Source of the DNA: Thermoplasmata archaeon
Lineage (GTDB): Archaea > Thermoplasmatota > Thermoplasmata > Thermoplasmatales > Thermoplasmataceae
Length of the DNA stretch: 38,806 nucleotides
Direction: 5' to 3'
NCBI GenBank assembly: GCA_021810045.1
Contig: JAJZJR010000015.1
Span: 1 to 38,806, forward strand
Shown: positions 1 to 8,373 of the stretch, one piece after another
Layout of the letters: the number at the start of each line of letters is the position of its first letter
Position numbering within the stretch: position 1 is the first letter of the stretch
Program-made: the position numbers and the translations under genes
Notes under the pieces: generated by a model
Seen by the model: only the letters and a program-made list of their open reading frames with translations
Databases searched by the model: none
Told to the model about the DNA's origin: nothing

Positions 1-51
1 ATAAATCAATTCCAGGCAGCAGATGAAATGGGTGATTGGAGTTGGCACTGA
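1..51 (+). CDS. C-terminal tail of an upstream gene (partial)
   Basis: The first forward frame is open from base 1 and ends at a TGA at 49-51, giving 16 residues that end DWSWH. A strong hairpin follows 2 nt later, as expected at the end of a gene. Too little is visible to name the product, and a chance open frame of this length is quite possible. Confidence 0.25.
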   Translation: MNQFQAADEMGDWSWH

Positions 52-53
52 AT

Positions 54-77
54 GCTGTATAACCTATGTTATACGGC
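54..77. terminator. Hairpin at the end of the methyltransferase gene
   Basis: GTATAAC (57-63) and GTTATAC (68-74) are perfect inverted repeats around a 4-nt loop. The stem extends to 10 bp (54-77) through one G-U pair. It lies directly beyond the stop of the leftward methyltransferase gene (79) and just after the rightward open frame that ends at 51. A terminator or 3'-end hairpin is the natural reading, although archaeal termination does not require one. Confidence 0.4.
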
Positions 78-78
78 A

Positions 79-912
79 TCACTTTATTGCAATGATGACT
101 ATCACATCACAGTTTAAATCTGTTATATTATCTATTGTTGACTCGGTCAACCTGTAGTTAGCATAAGAATCCGGTTGCGATTGTTCTGTTTTTTTGGTAA
201 GATTACTCTTAATTTTTGAGGTTATACTGATTAATTTTGGAGGAAATGACTTGTAAATAAATTTCTTGATAAATGGCAATCTATATCCATTCGTCACGAT
301 ATTCAATTTTTTATAGATTTTTAAGATGTTAAAACTGCTGGAAGTGAGCATTTCTTCCAATTCTGATGGGTAGTATTCTGTTATGTGATACGGTGAGTGA
401 CTTTTGATTATCCGTTTATCTTTTTTTGCTATCAATCCATTAGGAGTAGTGAGTATTAAAACTCCCTTTACTTTCAGAATACGATAGCATTCGGCTAAGT
501 ATCTTATTGGGTCAGGAACATGCTCTAATACGTCAGCAGAAAGTACAACATCGTAGGATTCTGCGGGCATATTAGTATCATACCCATCAAACACGGAAAA
601 ATTAACATTACTAAGTGAATATTTTTCTTTCAGATAATTCGCTCTTGTGATAGCATTTGAATCTACATCGAATCCATCCAATCTTTCTACGTCTGCAGAA
701 AGTGCGATTGACATATACCCGTGTCCACAACCCATCTCAGCAATATATTTGCCTTTTATTAATTCAACGTTGGAGAAACTATTCGAATAGTCATACCCTC
801 TATAATTTCTTAAATAGTTGATGAGATCTTGTGCACTATTAAACTCTGGCATCCTAAATAAAACGTCACCTAAACTTCCACCTGAATTGATATTGCCGAC
901 CAATGTACCCAC
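79..912 (-). CDS. Class I SAM-dependent methyltransferase (Methyltransf_11 type)
   Basis: A 277-aa Rossmann-fold methyltransferase, probably modifying a sugar or lipid-linked glycan given the setting. Motif I is IAEMGCGHGYMSIAL (about residues 57-71), followed by the acidic end of beta-2 (FDVDSNAI). The motif IV/post-I region is VVLSADVLEHVPDP, and LILTTPNG follows as in Methyltransf_11/23 proteins. The start is GTG at 910-912, directly after an in-frame TAA (913-915), so no longer N-terminus is possible in this frame. Decayed transposase sequence lies just upstream (952-1290), so the original 5' end may have been altered. The acceptor substrate cannot be told from sequence. Confidence 0.85.
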   Translation of the reverse strand: MGTLVGNINSGGSLGDVLFRMPEFNSAQDLINYLRNYRGYDYSNSFSNVELIKGKYIAEMGCGHGYMSIALSADVERLDGFDVDSNAITRANYLKEKYSLSNVNFSVFDGYDTNMPAESYDVVLSADVLEHVPDPIRYLAECYRILKVKGVLILTTPNGLIAKKDKRIIKSHSPYHITEYYPSELEEMLTSSSFNILKIYKKLNIVTNGYRLPFIKKFIYKSFPPKLISITSKIKSNLTKKTEQSQPDSYANYRLTESTIDNITDLNCDVIVIIAIK

Positions 913-951
913 TTACCATTAATTCCATAGCGTCCCTAAATTTGTGTCAAC

Positions 952-1290
952 TTAAGGATACCTTTTTTGGAACATTTCCCTGATTTCATCCTGGCATTTA
1001 TAGAATTCTCTCAGCAAGCAATGGATGCAGATTCAGTATCAATGGAAGCACAGACTGCCATTGATAAGCTCAGGAAAGATTCGATTGCAGAACCTGTCAC
1101 ACAGTCGGATAACGGATCATCATTTATCGCAATGGAGTTCAGGATGGTGCTTAAGCAGAACAGTCTCACACAGAATATCATCAGGACACACACCTGAACA
1201 GAACGGCATCATTGAGAGGGCAAGAATATTAAGGAGGGAAAGAAACTTGAAAGAACGAAAGGGAGGGGAAACGGCAGGAACCGTATCATA
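952..1290 (+). pseudogene. Frameshifted C-terminal remnant of an IS481/IS3-type transposase (rve integrase core)
   Basis: The first frame contains TQSDNGSSFIA (about 1100-1132), which matches the second catalytic Asp region of DDE integrase cores (SDNG..F). The next frame continues with TPEQNGIIER (1190-1219), the region carrying the catalytic Glu. The two join only if 2 nt are restored in the short CA run near 1187-1195, where the first frame hits TGA after RTHT. The first catalytic Asp and everything N-terminal to it are missing, and the sequence degenerates beyond about 1225. It is clearly non-functional. Confidence 0.75.
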
Positions 1291-1537
1291 ATTCTTTTCG
1301 TGAATTGTCCAGAACTGTGAGAAACAGTACAAATTTTTGGATTATTCCTTTTATTTTTTCAATGTCAGTCCTGTTTGTCCTGAGAAAACTCCATAATGAT
1401 AGATCAGGAAAATAGTGTAATCTAAATTCAGAAATAGTAAGGGTCCTAACAGACTAAGAGGCTCTAAACAGTTTCAGAATACTATTCTATTGGTACATAA
1501 CAAATGGATAAAAATAGGATGTAAAGTCACAAGAAGA

Positions 1538-2683
1538 CTATAAAATCTTAAACCTCATATTTTTTTTCGCGTTCTCATCTAGTGCGACTTTCATTTCTAA
1601 TTCCAAAATTTTCGCTTGATCTTTGTAGTTATATCTTTTGGCCGTCTTTATTCCATTCTCCCTAAGTTTATTTCTTAGCTCCTCATTGTCAACAAGTGTT
1701 TTTATTTTCTGGGTCAGCATATCTACATTGTTTGGCTCTACGATCAGAGCATTTTCTTCATTTACAGCATAATCCTCAGTACCGTATGGTGTTGTTATCA
1801 CTGAAGAGCCACATGCCATTGCTTCCAGTGGTGGAAGCGGAAAACTCTCTGCAGTTGAAAATGTTATTTGGATATCAGAGTCCGAATATAAAAGTGCTAA
1901 ATCGCCATCACTAAGGTCCTTATGAAATACAGTAAATTTTCCGTCAAACGGAATAGACTTTGGTGGGGTGTGCCCAAAATAATGAAGTACAATGTTCTTA
2001 TTGCACCCACTAGTTTTAACATTCTTTACAGCGTTGTATATACCCACGGCGTTTTTCCACCCACCCTTTCCCAAGGCAACAATATTTATTTTATCAACAG
2101 TCTCACGTTCCTTTTTCATTTCTTTAATTCTTGGGTAAAAGTATTCGTGTTCAATAGCTGGATTTACTACTTTGAAATTATGTCCAGTTAATTCCAAAAG
2201 CTTGTCACGTAGCCAAGATGAATTCGCAATTTTATAAATAGGTAGAAAATAAGTATCACTGATGAACTTTTTCATCTGAGGGTCTTCAAAAAAAATAGTT
2301 TCAAAATGTTGCATATGATAAAAAGGGGTGGATCCTTCTAAACTTCTCCAACTAGCTAAATAAGCTGTCTGTGCAAATGTCGCAACATTGATATCATTTT
2401 TTTGAATAATGCTGTTTAACTTGTTTAACATGGAGACATTTAAAAGGATCCTTTTACTTTTTAGCATTCTTGACATTTCCCAAAAATATGCAGCATCAAT
2501 GTATGTTTTCTTAGAGATAATCTCGACATCTGAAGAGAGAGGAAACCACTTATTATAATGTAATGTAGTCATAGAAACCTCATGTCCCATTTTGGAAAGT
2601 TCATTCATAAAGTTAAGCAAAACTCGAGTTCCACCAGTTCTACCTGCGAAAGGAAGTAAGTAATTAATTCGAAAAGATTCCAA
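1538..2683 (-). CDS. Glycosyltransferase family 4 (GT-B fold)
   Basis: A 381-aa retaining GT-B enzyme that would transfer a sugar from an NDP-sugar to the growing surface glycan at the cytoplasmic face. The N-terminal half has the glycine-rich start FAGRTGGTRVLLNFM. The C-terminal half has the GT4 EX7E signature ESFPLPPLEAMACG, followed by SSVITTPYGTEDYAV and the usual C-terminal helix. Its start lies 6 nt downstream of the flavoprotein gene (2690-4009), so the two are co-transcribed. The architecture closely resembles the GT4 at 8374-9516, and the two look like paralogues. Donor and acceptor are unknown. Confidence 0.9.
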   Translation of the reverse strand: MESFRINYLLPFAGRTGGTRVLLNFMNELSKMGHEVSMTTLHYNKWFPLSSDVEIISKKTYIDAAYFWEMSRMLKSKRILLNVSMLNKLNSIIQKNDINVATFAQTAYLASWRSLEGSTPFYHMQHFETIFFEDPQMKKFISDTYFLPIYKIANSSWLRDKLLELTGHNFKVVNPAIEHEYFYPRIKEMKKERETVDKINIVALGKGGWKNAVGIYNAVKNVKTSGCNKNIVLHYFGHTPPKSIPFDGKFTVFHKDLSDGDLALLYSDSDIQITFSTAESFPLPPLEAMACGSSVITTPYGTEDYAVNEENALIVEPNNVDMLTQKIKTLVDNEELRNKLRENGIKTAKRYNYKDQAKILELEMKVALDENAKKNMRFKIL

Positions 2684-2689
2684 TATTTT

Positions 2690-4009
2690 TCACCTCAACA
2701 TATAAATTTCTTCAACTGCTTTATATACCATATCAGTGTTCCAGTAATGCCAAGATCCCCATCTGCCAACAGATTTAATTCCATAATTATCAAGTATCTT
2801 CATTGCTTCACGCCTCACCTCGTTGTGGTTCAAAGAATAGATTGGATATCCATATTTGTTGCACCATGCCCTTGTGAACAAAACTGAACTTTCATCTTCT
2901 ATTACGTCCATATCAAGTAATCCAGTTATAACTCTTTTTACTATATTCTCAAAATCTATTTCCTGACCTTTTGGTACGGTTACCTCTGCAATGATATTGC
3001 TATTATCCTGTTCTTTTGGAGGAACCAGAGAGCTCATCCACGTATAGCGATGAAAAATTATTTTTGGATCGGGAACATAAACTGTAGTTTGGTTAGGCGT
3101 TTTTCCCCTTATGGCTACACCAACAACGACAACACTGTTATAATCGAATTTTCCAGCCAAACCTTCATAATTGCTCCCGTCGTCCAACGACAGTAGCAAC
3201 TCCGGCAGCGGGATAGTACTTATGATTTTTTTTGTAATAATTTTATTATTTATGCTAAAGGTATTATTAGAATTAATTTTGACTCTAACAACTTTTTCGC
3301 CTTTTATGCTTTTCACACCATTTAAAGATAGTTTTTCATATAGAGAATTAAATAATGAAAAAATTCCACCCGTATTTGGATAGTAGAAATACGCCTGTTC
3401 TTTATATCCTGTATTCGGAATGCCAGCAACTGTTAACAACATATTCTCAAGTTCTGGAAAAGGTAATCTACCCGGAGAAAAAACCCAGTCTGCTGCCAAT
3501 TTATTTAGTGGTCTTTTCCAAATCTTTTCATTATAGGGAATTAAATATTCATTCGCCATGTAATCTCCAAAAAAACCTGTAATCCACTCAAGAAAATGTG
3601 CTGGTTTCCAGTCTTCGTTTCCTGCAATATAAAGCATGCGATCGATAATTCCCTTTACTATCTTTACTCTCTCTTCTGGATTAAGCCTATAAACTCCGTT
3701 TTCAAACGGATATGGAATAAATTGATCTCTATAGTAAACATAATTGTTGCGAATTCTCTTAGAATAATTTGACTTCAGTATTTCCGTAATTTTTGATAAT
3801 ATCCTTTCATCCCTGCTAAACAATAGATGTGGTCCTCCACAGTCAAAGGTAAACCCGTCAATCTCCTCAGTTCGAAGCAGGCCTCCCAATTCACCAGGCT
3901 GGTTTGCTTCTATCAGTGCAATATCTTTAATGTTAGTTTCAGCGATTCTCTCGGCAACTAATAAACCTGCCCAGCCGCCTCCTAAGATACACGTGTTGAA
4001 TTTTAGCAT
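2690..4009 (-). CDS. FAD-dependent amine-oxidase-fold protein, UDP-galactopyranose mutase-like
   Basis: A 439-aa flavoprotein. The N-terminal dinucleotide-binding motif is ILGGGWAGLLVAERI (residues 8-22), followed by the ADP-ribose acidic residue (LIEAN) and the FAD-contact segment GELGGLLRTEEIDGFTFDCG. The region around YYRDQFIPYPFENGVYRL resembles UDP-galactopyranose mutase and related sugar-nucleotide flavoproteins (COG1232/NAD_binding_8). In a glycan locus a UDP-Gal to UDP-Galf ring contraction or a similar sugar-nucleotide reaction is the best guess. Protoporphyrinogen-oxidase-like annotations of such proteins would be generic. It is first in a two-gene operon with the GT4 at 1538-2683. 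An AT-rich TATA-like stretch sits at about 4035-4050. Confidence 0.7.
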   Translation of the reverse strand: MLKFNTCILGGGWAGLLVAERIAETNIKDIALIEANQPGELGGLLRTEEIDGFTFDCGGPHLLFSRDERILSKITEILKSNYSKRIRNNYVYYRDQFIPYPFENGVYRLNPEERVKIVKGIIDRMLYIAGNEDWKPAHFLEWITGFFGDYMANEYLIPYNEKIWKRPLNKLAADWVFSPGRLPFPELENMLLTVAGIPNTGYKEQAYFYYPNTGGIFSLFNSLYEKLSLNGVKSIKGEKVVRVKINSNNTFSINNKIITKKIISTIPLPELLLSLDDGSNYEGLAGKFDYNSVVVVGVAIRGKTPNQTTVYVPDPKIIFHRYTWMSSLVPPKEQDNSNIIAEVTVPKGQEIDFENIVKRVITGLLDMDVIEDESSVLFTRAWCNKYGYPIYSLNHNEVRREAMKILDNYGIKSVGRWGSWHYWNTDMVYKAVEEIYMLR

Positions 4010-4366
4010 TATTTTTGAGATATCTTGGTATTAGTTATATATTTGTTTAACTAACCTAAACTCCCCCAAATTTAACCCATAGGTATCATGTCGCTGAACA
4101 TGATCTGCCCCACTTAATTTTGGACAGTTGATATTATTATTATCAATTGAAATTTAACAGGAAAACACAGGGTTTAATTCGTGCATTATCGTCATGCCAT
4201 ATCAGCGTCTTTGATATTATATAAGATAATATGAAACCTGTGCGGTCTGTGATTGATATTATACGAAAATAGATCCTATTTGATTAATGTCGAACCAAGA
4301 AGCTCTAGAAAGGCCAACATAACCATACATCATTAATTATAATATTTCATTGATATTGTCAAAATG
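4010..4366. other. Intergenic region with a short perfect hairpin
   Basis: No gene seen. It holds the putative promoter of the leftward flavoprotein operon next to 4010, and an isolated perfect inverted repeat ATCATGT (4085-4091) / ACATGAT (4098-4104) with a 6-nt loop. The right part adjoins the broken end of the transposase fragment 4367-4738, so a deletion or insertion scar lies near 4370. Confidence 0.5.
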
Positions 4367-4738
4367 TTAGCGGGAGCACATCACCTTTCTCCTTGCCGAT
4401 GTTGAATACCTGCATGTGTGGATCATGAATGAATCAATGGCGGCAATTGATTCCACTGCATAAAGAAAGGCAATTTCCCTGTTGATTGTGTGCATATCAA
4501 GTGATCCTGCCCTCCTGGAGAGTGTCTGGAACGATGGTATCTCACGAATTCCAATCATTTCCATATATTCCCCATGATTCCTGAGGAATATTGCAGATGA
4601 CCTGTATGATAGACGGAATATCTGCAGCAGGATGAAAATCTTCAGTATCTGTCTGTCTGTGAACTTTCTCTTCCTTTCATCAGGCGAAACTATCTTGTCT
4701 ATGATCTCCATAATCAACGGGATATGCTGTTCGGGCAT
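4367..4738 (-). pseudogene. N-terminal fragment of an IS4/IS5-type DDE transposase
   Basis: A 123-aa open frame containing a helical N-terminal domain (KFTDRQILKIFILLQIFRL), a linker (IPSFQTLSRRAG) and then AAIDSFMIHTCR, which resembles the first catalytic Asp strand of DDE transposases. The frame ends about 15 residues later at VMCSR, so the second Asp and the Glu are absent. Full-length members of these families are about 300-450 aa. It is therefore a 3'-truncated relic. The family (IS4 versus IS5/IS1182) is uncertain. Confidence 0.7.
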
Positions 4739-4782
4739 ATCCCAAAATTATGAACTGGTAGATAATGTTCGACATCAGTCGG

Positions 4783-4798
4783 ACATTTCATGAAATGT
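4783..4798. repeat. Perfect 16-bp palindrome ACATTTCATGAAATGT
   Basis: A perfect dyad with no loop, 11 bp beyond the stop of the GT2 gene (4810-5655) and 45 bp upstream of the transposase fragment's first codon. It could be a terminator, a regulator site, or part of the lost IS element's end. A near-inverted pair GTTCGAC/GTCGGAC lies next to it at about 4768-4783. Confidence 0.5.
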
Positions 4799-4809
4799 GA
4801 GACTCCCTA

Positions 4810-5655
4810 TTACTTTTCAATAAATTGTTGCTGAAGTTTGAAAGATTCAATATCGCCCATTTTACCTGCACAAGGCTCTGCTAAATGTATAGCCAATCCA
4901 GGTAAAGGGGCATATAATGTATATTTCTTTCCAAACAATACTTTGAATGCGTCTACAAGATACAGATTAATTGTACTTTTGATCCACCCCGTCCTTCTCT
5001 TAACATGCGTTAACATTAGCCATATTTGATAATCCCCCAAATTTTTTGTCATATATCGAAAGAAATATTTTTTTGTTTCTTTGAGAACTTTGACAGATGT
5101 AAGAAATGTTAGTGTAGTGGAAGATACAGTTCTATAATGCATACCTTGATAAAATTCTATTCTAGATTTATAGGTGTGTAAATATCTATTCGTACATGAA
5201 ATACTCATATAGTAATCCGGATGGTCATATGGGGTGACAAAATCTGCTTTATTAGAACTATTTAGAAAATTCACTATCTTCAAAAATGTGTCTTGCTTAT
5301 ACAAATAATCATCCTCTGCGAAAAAAATATTATCAGAAAAAGTTTGATTCAACAATACTTCAATTTGCCTCAAGAAAGTATTTCTATTTCCCGCATTAGA
5401 AAGATGTTCAATTGAAAATCTTTCCATGGGAACTAGGCTTTCTATAAACTCTGCGTACACAGGCGGGCAACTATCCAATATAAAATGAATTTTATAATCA
5501 ATGCCTCCTAGGGCAACGATGAAGCTGATTATACAATTTTTGAACATATCAAATTTATCAGCAAATCCTTCAGTAAAAGCGCTTTTGCTGAATCTTGGGT
5601 ATACTCGATAGGCAATATACAATTTTTCTAACCTATCTGTTCCAGAGTTGGTCAT
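4810..5655 (-). CDS. Glycosyltransferase, GT2-like (GT-A fold)
   Basis: A 281-aa soluble protein with the order of a GT-A transferase: N-terminal IAYRVYPRFSKS, a region that would bind the nucleotide (IHFILDSCPP), and a DXD-like metal site NIFFAEDDYLY at about residue 111. This is followed by FVTPYDHPDYYM and the acceptor-side segment NLGDYQIWLMLTHVKRR. It is likely to add one sugar residue to the surface glycan. A possible TATA (ATTTATTAA on the minus strand, 5678-5686) lies 25-30 nt upstream of the ATG, suggesting a leaderless transcript. It is a single gene between two transposase regions. Specificity is unknown. Confidence 0.75.
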   Translation of the reverse strand: MTNSGTDRLEKLYIAYRVYPRFSKSAFTEGFADKFDMFKNCIISFIVALGGIDYKIHFILDSCPPVYAEFIESLVPMERFSIEHLSNAGNRNTFLRQIEVLLNQTFSDNIFFAEDDYLYKQDTFLKIVNFLNSSNKADFVTPYDHPDYYMSISCTNRYLHTYKSRIEFYQGMHYRTVSSTTLTFLTSVKVLKETKKYFFRYMTKNLGDYQIWLMLTHVKRRTGWIKSTINLYLVDAFKVLFGKKYTLYAPLPGLAIHLAEPCAGKMGDIESFKLQQQFIEK

Positions 5656-5748
5656 TTAGAGAAAAATTAGTTCATCATTAATAAATTTGTGGGTTTATAC
5701 AGTATCTCCGAACCGAGTTAATCTTTTAGACAGCAATGGCTATCCTTA

Positions 5749-6905
5749 TTTGGAGAAAGGAAGAGAATGGCCCTCCTCAAACAGTCTTTATTCAGGACTG
5801 TTTGCGGTTTCTTTCCTTTCTCTCCACGTTATTGACCATTGTTGTGCATGCATCGCTCAGTTCCATGAGATACTTCTTGATACTCACCTCCCCATGATAG
5901 AAAAGATACCAGATTGATTCAACAAGCTGTTCGTATGCGAATAGAAAGTATCGAACGCGGATATCCTTGCTCTTTGTCTTGATTTTGCACTCATCCTGCA
6001 CCCTGAACATGGCCTCAATGCGCCATCGGAACCTGTATTTCGCAATGATATGATCCAGATCAATGTCGGATGTGTTTGAGGCAAAGCACCAGTCATAGTA
6101 TTCCTCAGTCCTGTGGCCGAATATCTGTTTCAGGAATGCAAGGTGGATGGAATCCCTGATCTTTTTGCCTTCACTGTATATGGAGAATTCATGCAGTATC
6201 ACTTTCTTCTGGTTCTGGTACATGTATGAGAACTCTTCCTTCACCTGTGGATTCTTTGGCACGAATATGAGGTAGTTCATTTTCCGTTGGTTCAATGACA
6301 TGATCAGTTCCTTTGAATAAAATCCCCGATCAAACAGTAACAGGTCTATATGGCCCAACAGAGATATGAGAAGATCAAGAATTGCTGAGATCTCAGATGG
6401 CGTGTCATTGCCCATTGGTGATGGTACTGACACCATGGGAAGCCTCAGGTCTTTGTTCACAATACTGGCAGTGAGATATGAGAATCTCCCAGTAACACCA
6501 TGATCGCCAGTCCATCCATGTATCCACAGGGAATCACGATCACAATAGAAATCCTCGTGGGTGTAGTCGAATGCGATCATAATGGGATATGTATTATCAG
6601 ATATGGATTTCCTGGACAGTGCTGATATGCGGGAAAACAGGGAATCCCTTATGCCTTTAACTGTATCATTGACAGGATAATGTTCTATTGCCAGATGTAT
6701 TGAATCCGCACTGTCACCGACGGTTTCCAGATACGTGCTGGCAACTGCTGCTTTCAATAATTCGTGGTTGAAATGGAATCCGTTCAGGTATCCCGGATCA
6801 TGCTTGAGTCTCAGGGCGTCGTTGGTGAAGCGTTCCAGAGCGCTCAATGATGTCAGGAGTCTGGTTGGATTGTTCATACCACTACAATGTATACGGTTCT
6901 CCAAA
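5749..6905 (-). mobile_element. Candidate complete IS element with DDE transposase (about 1.16 kb)
   Basis: The transposase 5792-6877 is bracketed by a 9-bp inverted pair, TTTGGAGAA at 5749-5757 and TTCTCCAAA at 6897-6905. This fits a compact IS if the transposase starts at ATG 6875-6877. No convincing target-site duplication is visible outside these ends, so the boundaries are provisional. The right side abuts an IS21 istB relic, so insertion into that relic is likely. Confidence 0.4.
5779..5803. terminator. Hairpin overlapping the transposase stop codon
   Basis: AAACAGTC (5779-5786) and GACTGTTT (5796-5803) form a perfect 8-bp stem with a 9-nt loop. The transposase stop (5792-5794) lies in the loop. 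It may act as a terminator or shield the transposase from outside transcription, as seen in other IS elements. Confidence 0.45.
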
Positions 6906-6922
6906 GGTATTCCTTGGGACAA
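5792..6922 (-). CDS. DDE transposase, IS4-clan (possibly ISH3-like)
   Basis: Up to 376 aa and apparently intact. It has an N-terminal helical domain, the first catalytic Asp in IMIAFDYTHEDFY (about residue 118), the second in LLLFDRGFYSKELI (about 200), and the Glu in YRFRWRIEAMFRVQDE with the Y..R..IE spacing typical of archaeal IS4-clan enzymes. The TTG at 6920-6922 gives the longest frame. The ATG at 6875-6877 (MNNPTRLL, 361 aa) is preferred because it lies inside the candidate inverted repeats and near the usual family length. No frameshift or internal stop is seen, so it may still be active. The exact IS family needs comparison with known elements. Confidence 0.85.
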   Translation of the reverse strand: MSQGIPLENRIHCSGMNNPTRLLTSLSALERFTNDALRLKHDPGYLNGFHFNHELLKAAVASTYLETVGDSADSIHLAIEHYPVNDTVKGIRDSLFSRISALSRKSISDNTYPIMIAFDYTHEDFYCDRDSLWIHGWTGDHGVTGRFSYLTASIVNKDLRLPMVSVPSPMGNDTPSEISAILDLLISLLGHIDLLLFDRGFYSKELIMSLNQRKMNYLIFVPKNPQVKEEFSYMYQNQKKVILHEFSIYSEGKKIRDSIHLAFLKQIFGHRTEEYYDWCFASNTSDIDLDHIIAKYRFRWRIEAMFRVQDECKIKTKSKDIRVRYFLFAYEQLVESIWYLFYHGEVSIKKYLMELSDACTTMVNNVERKERNRKQS

Positions 6923-7111
6923 TCCACCTTGACAGGATAATCCATCACTGCACTGTCATCAACATCAAGGGCGAGTCATACAGGCTGAAGGACAGGGGAA
7001 AGAATTCTTTACTGACAGAAAGAAGAGGTGAAAAGAATGAGCGAAAAGTTATACGGGGTGGAGCAATTTTATCCCAGTGATTTTGCACAAATCTTGACCG
7101 GCGTTTACAGA
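6906..7111 (+). pseudogene. IS21-family relic: C-terminus of IstB helper ATPase plus right-end repeats
   Basis: The forward frame at 6926-7080 reads LDRIIHHCTVINIKGESYR followed by LKDRGKNSLL, a close match to the C-terminus of IstB-type ATPases (..DRLLHH....IKG.SYRLK). The Walker motifs and all N-terminal sequence are missing, and the frame joins the DDE element on its left. Downstream, GGAGCAATTTTATCCCAG, GATTTTGCACAAATCTTGAC and TTTACAG (about 7055-7112) resemble the repeated terminal sequences of IS21 right ends. It is a decayed fragment. Confidence 0.7.
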
Positions 7112-7172
7112 AAAGATATCGTGATAGTAAAAGCAGGGAGATCAAGTTATTAACTAATTGAAGATTTAGCAC

Positions 7173-8096
7173 ATGATGCCTGTTGCTAGTATAATCATAA
7201 CAGTTTACAGAAGAACAACTTTTTTAAGGGAATCTGTACAGTCCGTTATAACACAGTCAGGGATGTCTAGAAATGACTTAGAGATTATTATCATTTCAAA
7301 TACCGATATTTCTTCCTTGAACCTTAATGCTGATAATGTGATTTACACTGAAGATAGAAGTGTAGGAGAGAAGTTATATCTTGGGATTAACGCATCTCAT
7401 TCAGAACTACTTTTTTTTCTTGAAGATGATGATTGCTTCCTTCCAGCAAAAATTGAAACTGTTCTTCCATTTTTCTCAAATGAAAGAGTTGGTTATGTTC
7501 ATAATAATGCCTTGGAATCTAATCACATCCTTCTTAATGAGAAAGCTGTTGAACGCATTGATTTTTCTTGGATGGATCATCAAAGCTTCATTAGTTTTTC
7601 AAAAAAATTCTGGCATTTATCTGGAAACATGAGTTCCATCGCTGTCAAGCGGAGCGCACTGGATGCTAAAGCGATCAGAAATATACAGATACTGCCAGAT
7701 ATTGTAATATTCCCTATGGTTTTGATTAAGGGAATGCAGTGCATCCATATAAATGAGCCATTGACCTTCATTCGGAAGCATTCCGACAATAGTACTTCTT
7801 TTTTGTTCAAGGAAGAACTAGCTGCGTTAGCTTTCAAAGAAGGTAAATTCTGGCTGGATTATTTCAAAGGAAAATCAGTTAACCTTGAAAAACAGAATAG
7901 AGCTCTTCTCTTAAAAAGATCATTAGCATTGGGTTACTCCAGTGTCAGATTAAATGAGTTTAAAGTTGAAGTCAAAGATATATTTCTACTGTTCCAGTAC
8001 GAGTTTGCAACAGGCTTTATTTTAAACGATATTAAATTTTATGTTCGAAAATTTCTATCAAAGTTCGAATCCGGGGCGAAAGTCCTGATTCCGTAG
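7173..8096 (+). CDS. Glycosyltransferase family 2 (GT-A fold)
   Basis: A 307-aa inverting GT2. It begins with the canonical PVASIIITVYRRTTFLRES; the nucleotide-binding strand is LEIIIISNTD, and the DXD region is LLFFLEDDDCFLPAKIE (about residues 86-102). The acceptor-side region ends in PLTFIRKHSDNSTS. It is organised like the GT2 at 31028-31975 (same S-x-GE motif before the DXD and a similar R..H..S region), so the two are probably paralogues. The ATG at 7173 is the first in frame, and a second ATG follows at once. The gene starts about 60 bp after the IS21 relic and stands alone. Sugar specificity is unknown. Confidence 0.85.
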   Translation: MMPVASIIITVYRRTTFLRESVQSVITQSGMSRNDLEIIIISNTDISSLNLNADNVIYTEDRSVGEKLYLGINASHSELLFFLEDDDCFLPAKIETVLPFFSNERVGYVHNNALESNHILLNEKAVERIDFSWMDHQSFISFSKKFWHLSGNMSSIAVKRSALDAKAIRNIQILPDIVIFPMVLIKGMQCIHINEPLTFIRKHSDNSTSFLFKEELAALAFKEGKFWLDYFKGKSVNLEKQNRALLLKRSLALGYSSVRLNEFKVEVKDIFLLFQYEFATGFILNDIKFYVRKFLSKFESGAKVLIP

Positions 8097-8104
8097 TATA
8101 AAAT

Positions 8105-8236
8105 TCAGGCTCTCTTTTCAATATACTCTCTAGCAACATCAACCATACTTGAATTCCCAAACCGTGTCGCCTCTTTATACACTATTACAGTATTTCTCCT
8201 TATTATCAGGACTTGTCCCTGAGGCTGATCTCTCTG
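8105..8236 (-). pseudogene. Orphan C-terminal coding fragment
   Basis: A reverse frame of about 43 codons reads ...VYKEATRFGNSSMVDVAREY and ends IEKRA before a TGA at 8105-8107. It has protein-like composition with no start codon and an in-frame stop at its 5' side. It may be the tail of a lost gene, or chance. I do not recognise the family. The rest of the 8097-8373 gap holds only the promoter of the next gene. Confidence 0.25.
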
Positions 8237-8344
8237 TCAGTCAGTATTAAGGTATATCCAGAGGCGTACACTGTTAAAAGTCCGTAGTAATGAATTATTG
8301 AGTACTACCATCTTCCCTCTTAAGTTTGGATAATTAAAGAAAGC

Positions 8345-8353
8345 AAATATAAC
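8345..8353 (+). promoter_or_regulatory. TATA box of GT4 gene 8374
   Basis: AAATATAAC is centred about 25 nt upstream of the GTG start at 8374, the spacing expected when transcription starts at the first codon (leaderless). This supports the GTG start. Confidence 0.5.
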
Positions 8354-8373
8354 ATAGGCGATATACCGGTAAC

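Noticed and set aside
8061-8080. GTTCGAATCC string resembling a tRNA T-loop
   Set aside because: It lies within the end of a solid GT2 coding frame and has no T-stem complement, anticodon arm or acceptor stem around it.
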